64,000 nt of DNA from Anaspis maculata (taxonomy: Eukaryota; Arthropoda; Insecta; Coleoptera; Scraptiidae): NCBI GenBank assembly GCA_949128115.1, contig OX421964.1:35828177-35892176 (forward strand). The letters are read 5' to 3'. Shown piece by piece: positions 57,318-64,000 of this stretch; the first letter of the stretch is position 1; each line of letters begins with the position of its first letter. The notes below the pieces were generated by a model, which was given only the letters and a program-made list of their open reading frames with translations, was not told where the DNA came from and made no database searches. Both the position numbers and the translations under genes were made by a program.

Positions 57318-58505
57318 TACAGGGTGTCCCGGAATTAGTGTTACAAAACTCACAGGGAGATAGAAAATTGAAAAATAAGGGGACTTTTGTTGATAAACAT
57401 ACCCTCCTAAACGTATAATAACGGAGATACAGGTCTTCAAAGTTGTTTTCCAAAAACAGTTGTTTTTGCATACTTTTTGAACCGCTCAGTCGATTTTATT
57501 CAAATTCGAACTAAAGTTCATTAACACAAGTCTTTATTGAATAGTCATAACGAATTTCATCAGACATTTTTAGGGGCGAAGATAATAGGGGGTACTCTCC
57601 CCCTTTTCCCCCTATTTTTAACCCCCCTGAATATTTTTGGAAACGGTTTCAATTTTTGACTTCTGCGTTCAATTTAAAGAAAAACGTTACTCTTGCCAAA
57701 TTTCAAGTAGGGGCTTCATTTTCAAGATATTTGGGTTTAAAACATTAGAAAACATCATGAAATCGCCACTTTCCAGGGCCCAAATTGTTTTTTTTTTCTG
57801 AATTTTTGAAAAACTCCATGTTTATCAGCGAAAATGATGGTTTATCAACTTAAAACACCCAGAAAACTCATTCCAGTTGAAGAATCATGGGTTTTCTTGA
57901 ATTTTAATTTTTAGGCCTAGGAAAGTGGCGATTTCGAGATGTTTTGCAATGTTTCAATCTCAAATATCTCAAAAACTTACCGTCGGTTCCACAAAACAGA
58001 TAATACGAGATTAGTTGATTTGCGATTTTTGTTTTCCAATTTGTAGCTGACTGATTAATGGAAATGCTGGTTTATCGCTCAATAATGGAAAGATGATAGG
58101 TCTAGTACAGATTTCAGGCATTTTTTGTGAGTAACCACCTAGCATTCACCAGAAAAAAGTTGAGTTAATCTGCAATCAGCCTTGATCGCTGATCATTTTT
58201 TTTGTGGAACTGACGGTAAGCCTCTAATCAAAATTTCGCAATGTCAACTTTTTTCTTTAAATTGAACGTAAAATTAAAAAATTGAAACAATTTCCAAAAA
58301 TATTTGGAGAGGTCAAGAATAGGGGGGAAAGGGGGAGGACACCCCCTATTATCTTCGCCCCTAAGAATGTTTGATGGAATGCGTTATTATTGTTCAATAG
58401 GGACCTGTTTCAGTAAACTTAAGTTAAAATTTGACTGAAATCGGTTGAACGGTTCAAAAGTTATGCAAAAAAAACCTGTTTTTAAGAAACAACTTTGAAG
58501 GCCTG
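57318..58505. mobile_element. Palindromic element, interrupted by two others
   Basis: Left end TACAGGGTGTCCCGGAATTA. Arms about 57431-57800 and 57895-58505 mirror each other (CTTCAAAGTTGTTTTCCAA / TTAAGAAACAACTTTGAAG; GGGGCGAAGATAATAGGGGG / CCCCCTATTATCTTCGCCCC; AAATCGCCACTTTCCAGGGC / CTAGGAAAGTGGCGATTTCG). The right arm is split by the MITE at 57977 and stops at 58505 where another palindrome starts, so the first ~113 bases of the left arm have no partner. Confidence 0.8.
57977..58219. mobile_element. MITE nested in the palindrome, ~243 bp
   Basis: TTACCGTCGGTTCCACAAAA at 57977-57996 against TTTTTGTGGAACTGACGGTAA at 58199-58219, one mismatch. The outer TA may be the target duplication. The ends resemble those of the 2915-3065 MITE (GGTTCCAC core). 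Confidence 0.85.
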
Positions 58506-59607
58506 TGCGCCATTCAGTACCGCCCTATCTACCGTACAGGACCTAAACAACTTTGTTCTTGACCATCATAACATTTTTCGTCATGTCAATTCCATTCTTC
58601 TCATAGAAAAAAAAAATTTCTTTGCCTGGTCAACAAATTGAAAAATAATTTTTTTCGGACCACCAATAGATTGTTAAGTAGTTTTTGTGCGATCATCGAT
58701 AAATCCGCATCCCCTTGATTCATTTATGAAAAGAAAACTTTTCCGGTGCTATTTTTCAACAAAGGAGTGACTTCAACTTACCATTATTTTCAACATTACT
58801 TTTTTCAAAGTTTTACCCCGATAAGTATGATTATTGTTATACTAATATACAGCTTGAAGTTCTCTTTAACGATGTGGATGATGAAACTGCCTCAGATTCC
58901 ACCTGGAAGCCGTACATAATAATTCATCTGCAAGGCCGTCAAATTTGGCATTTTTGATTTTTTAGCGGGAGCGGCCAAAATGTCAATACACACCATCCGC
59001 CCAAGAGCACCGGTTTGCTCTAGCGGAAAACGATATTCACGCCTAACAATTTTGCATTTTGTGATACTGAAATGAGAGTTGGTGCGAAAGTACCACAACC
59101 GGTGCTCTTGGGCGGAGTGGTGTGTATTGACATTTTGGCCGCTCCCGGTAGAAAATCAAAAATGCTAAATTTGACGGCCTTGCAGAAAAATTGATATGCA
59201 CGGCTTCCAGGTGGAATCTGAGGCCGTTTCATCATCCAAACTGTTGAAGAAAACTTCAAGTTAGATATTAGTACAATAATAATCATATTTTTAGGGATAA
59301 AACATTGAAATAGGTAATGTTGAAAATAATGGTAAGTTGAGGTCACCCCTTCGTTAAAGAAAGACCAGCAAAACTTTTGTTTTCATAAATGAATCAAGGA
59401 GATGCGGATATACCGATGATCACACAAAAACGACTCAACAATCTATTTGTGGTCAAAAAAATATATATTTCTCGACTTGTTGACCAGACAAAAAAATAAT
59501 TTTTTTCTGTAAGAAGAATGGAATTGACATGACGAAAAATGTTATGATGGTCAAGAACAAAGTTGTTTAGGTCCTGTACGGTAGGTAGGGCGGTACTGAA
59601 TGGTGCA
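58506..59607. mobile_element. 1.1-kb palindrome abutting the previous one
   Basis: TGCGCCATTCAGTACCGCCC at the left end and GGGCGGTACTGAATGGTGCA at the right. Arms of ~510 bases (58506-59014 and 59097-59607) pair closely; the inner ends read CGCCCAAGAGCACCGGTTT and AACCGGTGCTCTTGGGCG around 82 bases. The opposing frames at 58892-59098 and 59020-59346 reflect the symmetry. No coding function. Confidence 0.9.
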
Positions 59608-59839
59608 TGGTAAAAACTCTGACATCTTGAAATTTGGAGGGGCCCCCAGTCGCCCCCTAATGGACAAATTTTTGAGTGCTGCGGGTCAAATCATTTGAAA
59701 TTCTACGTAGTTTGCATATGCCAAATTTCATTGCAGTATCACAAAATGCAGAATCAGGGTCATTTTGCTAGCGTACCGCTGCAACTACTAGATTGTATAC
59801 ATATCATAGGAACCGCATTACAGAGAGAAGTCTTCGGTC
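59608..59839. other. GC-box fragment and flank
   Basis: CTTGAAATTTGGAGGGGCCC and CCCAGTCGCCCCCT at 59628-59662 resemble the GC-rich box of the 45988 and 53837 palindromes. Confidence 0.4.
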
Positions 59840-61229
59840 CAGTTGAGTGAAGCCGAATCTACCAAGAAGTAATCTTGATCGACATCGCTGTGAGGATAGC
59901 TTCCATCACCAACCAGAGCTTACAACTTTGGGAATTTCCTTTGTACTACCTTGGGTCTTGAGTTTGTGGATCTGGTATAACGCACTCAAACAACGGCTTC
60001 GTATCTCATCTGCTGCAAAATACCTTGATAACGTGTTGGTTAGGTTGGTGAATTCTCTGGAGCTCACCCGAGAGACCCAGAGAGACCTATCTCAGACCCA
60101 GAGACCTCATCGCAGCGGAAGAAATGGCAACGTGAATGATAACCTTTCATCGAACAGAACACCCAAATCTCACACCTAGCCAGAATCTTTCTTCCAATGT
60201 TATAAGCGAAGGTGATTGCGCCTTGTTTTCTCGTGTACTGCACCTTGTTTTCTCGTGTACGTCAACTACTAGGGGGAAAAGTGTGTTAGATAGCATAACG
60301 GCTAAAATGGCATAGTCAGTATTTTTATAAAACGAAACAATAGCACCACAGATCCAATTTGCCGATTCCACAGGTTTTGCATGTGCCCCCCCCCACCTCT
60401 CAGTATCATCACCGCAGCGCCATTCCGTGAAAAATAAGCAGCTGCTGTTATTGAAGTACGTAAGCTACCCTAGAAAGTATATCTTACTGATCTTCCCAAT
60501 AGAAAGCTTCATAGAGAAGTCAGAATTTGATGTCAATGGCATCAACATCAACCGGGCCCCATACAGCACATAAGACTGAAATTGAGTAAAACAGGCTAGG
60601 TTGGAAATAGTGGACCTGTCCCAAGACATCACAGCCCCGAGCTGGCGGTAAGCTCTGGGGTAGAAAATAACCTCAAAATTTTCCACAAAGTTACAGATAA
60701 GTAAAATGGTTCTGGTAGTTTGAACCACGGTTACACTCCCGGGCTTTATAACGGGGCATATTTTGGTCTCTTTCCATTCAACAGGGAATGTCGATGTGAA
60801 CATCGCAAGATGAAAGATAGTTTGATCTCTTTAGATCTCCCACGGATCACGACCCGAGGTCATCTTGTCATTGTCATTGAAGCCTTTGACTGCACCAAAA
60901 TTGAAAACTCTGCAAATCCGTTAGCGATGTCGCTAGGGCCGTGGAATTCAGAGTCACCATAACTCATCGTATCCGGGATCCTACTGCCATTCCTAATAGA
61001 CCTCACGAACGAAATCGCCTAGGGTTTGCAACAATATCTCCATGTACTCCCTGTACGAGGCATCCCCAAGAACCTTAATAAGAACTCTGCTTCGCTTGAA
61101 CTCATGTCGATGGTATTCAGATCCCGTTTTCTTGAAGCTGTCGTGATGCATAGATTTCTGATAGATGAGATCCTTATTTCCGCATTTAGCCATTCGAGTT
61201 AGTGACGAGTAGGCGTGATGTTCCCGCAC
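59840..61229 (-). pseudogene. LINE (CR1/jockey-like) ORF2 relic
   Basis: On the minus strand, 61229-60993 encodes a basic linker (HHAYSSLTR...FKRSRVLIK...SYREYME) and, in the next frame, IPDTMSYGDSEF then DIANGFAEF, the stretch that precedes the polymerase. At 60803-60465 the finger region reads STFPVEWKETKICPVIKPGS, FVENFEVIFYPRAYRQL and DRSTISNLACFTQF, matching FP-xx-WK...P-I-x-K-xG, FE-xx-x-Y and RST-x-NL of this group. Motif A to the YADD box is missing. From 60178, DLGVLFDERLSF and SREFTN give the thumb region, then the frame decays to about 59840. It is a dead copy with frameshifts and a large central deletion. Confidence 0.75.
60219..60260. repeat. 22-bp tandem duplication
   Basis: GC(G/A)CCTTGTTTTCTCGTGTAC occurs twice in tandem, inside the deleted part of the LINE relic. 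Confidence 0.85.
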
Positions 61230-64000
61230 AAGGGAGCATGAAGTTTCCTGAAAGCTTCTGATATTTTTGAAATAACTATTCCGTGATGCATTTCACACAA
61301 CTTTTGTTCCCTAGGGTTCTGCTTTGCAGAATGCGTTTGCGGATGACCTAAGAACAGCCTGTGAACTGAAAGTATCATGGAATCTTCAACAGCTGATCAA
61401 CCACGAACCTCTCAGTCATATAAGTGGTGGATTGACTGGTCAAGAATATGCATATAATTTTTGCCGCACTAAGTACTCTACAGCAAACAGGTAACAGCAT
61501 GGACACAAGCTTTTACTTAGTTGTTGATCAGTTGATCACAGTTCGCTTGATTGTGATCACGTAGTGTGTGGGTGATTAAAAAATTCCCAGAATCATGCAT
61601 TCTTTCTACTTTCTTCAAATCATTTTTCACCTCTGTAGATGAGAAAAACGACGACAGGAGGCCCAGAAATTCTGATCACCGCTCCCTCCAGCCCCTGCCG
61701 GCATTGCACAATCTCATTTAATTTTCTTTTTCCAGCCACTTTTGAGACTTTCGCCCTTTCTCGATCGTATCAAAGGCACAGCCATAAGTTCACCGGCTCA
61801 CGCTTTCATCCACACATATTTATCGCGGCTCTAATTTCATTTATGGTTTCAAAATTGACTCGGCAAAGTGATTTCTTATTTCCGCGCGCTGAGGGCGGAC
61901 CCTGGCTCCCTGACTTGGCGGCGGAAGAGCAGCAACAGCAGGGAACCATAAAGGCGCAAATGCCACCTTATATAAACGAACGAGAAGATAATTATGTCAA
62001 ATCTTCAACACCCTCTCAAAATTCACCCTAAATTATTTCAGTCCCTACAATTGGGGTTGATTTTATTTGCACCTCAGCGTGTAGTATAGGATCCAGCAAC
62101 AATAACAATAAAGTATTACAATTCAAATTGGTGTTCAGATGGTTAATAAATTGCACCAGCACCACCCTTATCAAATTGTCATCCCATTGCGGTTGGACCC
62201 TTCTAATCTCAGGCCCTTAACTATGCACGAAACAATTCACTATGCAGAAGAATATATGCCTAGAGGGTCTAGAACTGCAGAAGGATGCTTTCCCGGAATT
62301 TATTCCTAAAAAAGAATCTCCACACGGAGAAAATGGGAGCAAACAAACATTTTCTCGATCGGCTCGATGCAGCAAAATTGCTGATGTATGTCCTCGCATA
62401 TTGCGTCGTATAGAGGTGAAGAAGTATGAGAGAGCAAGGAATATATACACACACTCGCACAGGGCGTCCTGGCCCCGGCAATAAAAATAAGATGGACGCC
62501 ATTTTGAAATGACTTTTTATGGCGCCATAAAGTATAAAAATCTCATCTAGGTGCAATCAATACGCGGGTACTTTTTATTGTAATGTCGAGTTAAAAGTGT
62601 ATTAGGGCTTATGCCTACGGCGCAGGCCTCGCCCTTAAGCCCGCCGGCGTTAAGGGTGCTTGTCCCCCGGAACCGGATAATCCCTCATATTTTTTTATAA
62701 GTAATAGCGCCGCGTGTCGAAAATGGTCTTACCAGGTGCACAATTTTTATGTCGTACCTAGTAGTGTAATAAAAAGCTCGTATGGCATTTCGCCTGGCAG
62801 TATAATGTTGAGTGTTTTTACACTTTTTCAGTGTGTTTAGATATGAGGAAGAAGAGGAAGGGTGACGCCGAGGCGTATCGCGTGACAAACCCTTTTATCT
62901 TGACTGCGGAGTGGGGAATTAAGAGGCTGCAGATCTCGGGAAAGCTTGGAAAATCCAAAAATTTTACTGTAGTTTATTTTTATTGCTTCTTACTTGATAC
63001 TTCAAGTTCAGCCCTCTAATTAGATGTACTGTAAAAGTACATTTACAGTAACTGGCACAAAGTCACGTTTGATCTGTCAAAATATTTACACTTGAACTGT
63101 CATACTCACATTTCAATGGTTAACTTCACACCAGCGGTCAAATTTAGACCTTTCAACTAATTTAGACGTTCTAGAAACTTCGCAAGGTCTAGAAGTTTAC
63201 AAATATTTTCTAAGTAATAATGATTAAGGTTTTTCATTTAGCTTTCCGCAATAAATAAATAAAAAAAATAGACTAACGATGTTACAAGGCGCGGTTCAGG
63301 GGACAAAGTATAGGCGATTGACCTTATTGGGGAAAATGGCCGTTTCGTGGAGGAAGTTTTAGGGAATTAATTGTTAGAAGAGGTGTAAGTTGCCGCAGGC
63401 AACGTCGGCTGTTACGTCAATTGGTGGCACGTCAAAACTGTCACTTTGCTGTCTTGTGCAGTCCACTACAAGCAAACTTTTGTTCTTGTGAACCCTTGGG
63501 ACCCCGTGGGCTCTTTATTTTGCGTCCAGCGTCGATCATCCATAGCTTCCGCCCAAGGAAGAGCAACATACTGTCACATCCGCCTGTCACATCCGCACGG
63601 AGGGAAACACACAAGCCAGCTTGCAGCCAAGAAAAAGTCACCTCGGGCTGGCCGTGCAGAGTCAACCACCACCTACCTTTTTTCCTCGCTTTTTCTAAAG
63701 ATTTTCTGCTTGGACTTGAGCTGGAGATCCGCATTCTTCATTCTAATAAGCTCGCCGTAGCTACCTTTGTGTTCGGGATGCAAATGTTGCTTTTTTTTAC
63801 CGCAATCGCAATGTAGTGCAATGCTGGGGGCGTAGTCTTTCAGCTTCGCACCTCTGGAGCTAGATCTACTACAAGCCTGCTAAATACGCTAACCATAACA
63901 TGAAATAAGAGACACAAATGCAAACCCCTTCTCACATTATTTCTACTTGTCAAATTTCCATGTCAACAATGTGGGTATTGCAGGTATCCACCAGTGCATA
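61230..64000. other. No gene recognised
   Basis: Mixed-composition DNA without repeat partners in the window. Frames at 61639-62031 and 63421-63816 are the longest; neither has a recognisable domain, and the second has long opposing frames. The word GCCATTTTGAAATGA at about 62500 recalls the repeat words at 21.0-21.7 kb. A GC-rich patch lies at 62600-62690. Confidence 0.4.

Noticed and set aside
61639..62031. 130-codon frame with a glutamine run
   Set aside because: No recognisable domain; the Q run comes from a short CAG repeat.
63421..63816. 131-codon frame
   Set aside because: Frames of 97 and 104 codons overlap it on both strands; no domain seen.

Overview
This is non-coding, transposon-rich DNA from an animal nuclear genome, most likely an arthropod and plausibly an insect. 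The non-LTR retrotransposon relics are jockey/CR1-like, the LTR element is gypsy-type, and Tc1/mariner-type relics, small TA-flanked inverted-repeat elements and a tRNA-derived SINE are present. Placement in a particular order is only a guess. The window is AT-rich and no open frame exceeds 166 codons. I recognise no host protein gene, rRNA or functional tRNA gene, CRISPR array or bacterial-type operon. Every frame I can assign to a family is a broken transposon gene. The window probably lies between genes or in a very large intron.

Layout. 1-13.6 kb: low-copy-looking DNA holding a 151-bp MITE (2915-3065), an internally deleted mariner-like element with long inverted ends (3545-4300), a foldback element (4431-5034), a ~340-bp satellite (9090-10140) and an inverted pair of dispersed repeats (1690/10440). 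13.6-16.2 kb: a 1.07-kb palindromic element, then a LINE insertion with a target-site duplication (15038-16157). 16.3-19.2 kb: several palindromes. 19.2-30.0 kb: the largest structure, two ~1.5-kb inverted arms made of ~260-bp tandem units, around a 7.7-kb core that contains a wrecked gypsy element (LTR, primer site, gag, protease, integrase; reverse transcriptase lost) and smaller insertions. 30-49 kb: a 2.1-kb near-perfect palindrome (33523-35620), a tRNA-type SINE with a 12-bp target-site duplication (40592-40931), more palindromes (42041-42784, 45988-47422) and long stretches without repeats. 49.4-53 kb: two LINE relics on the minus strand with a MITE between them. 53.8-59.6 kb: four more palindromic elements, one apparently inserted in another. 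59.8-61.2 kb: a third minus-strand LINE relic. 61.2-64 kb: nothing recognised.

The unifying theme is palindromy. More than fifteen inverted-repeat structures from ~120 bp to ~10.8 kb occupy the window. Several belong to recognisable families: one with TACAGGGTG ends and a shared internal GGTCGATTTTTAT motif (about eight copies, one full palindrome, the rest single arms), and one with AGTCCGGA- or TAGTG-type ends sharing a GC-rich box. I see no transposase that obviously mobilises them. All repeat similarities were judged by eye; identities are estimates.
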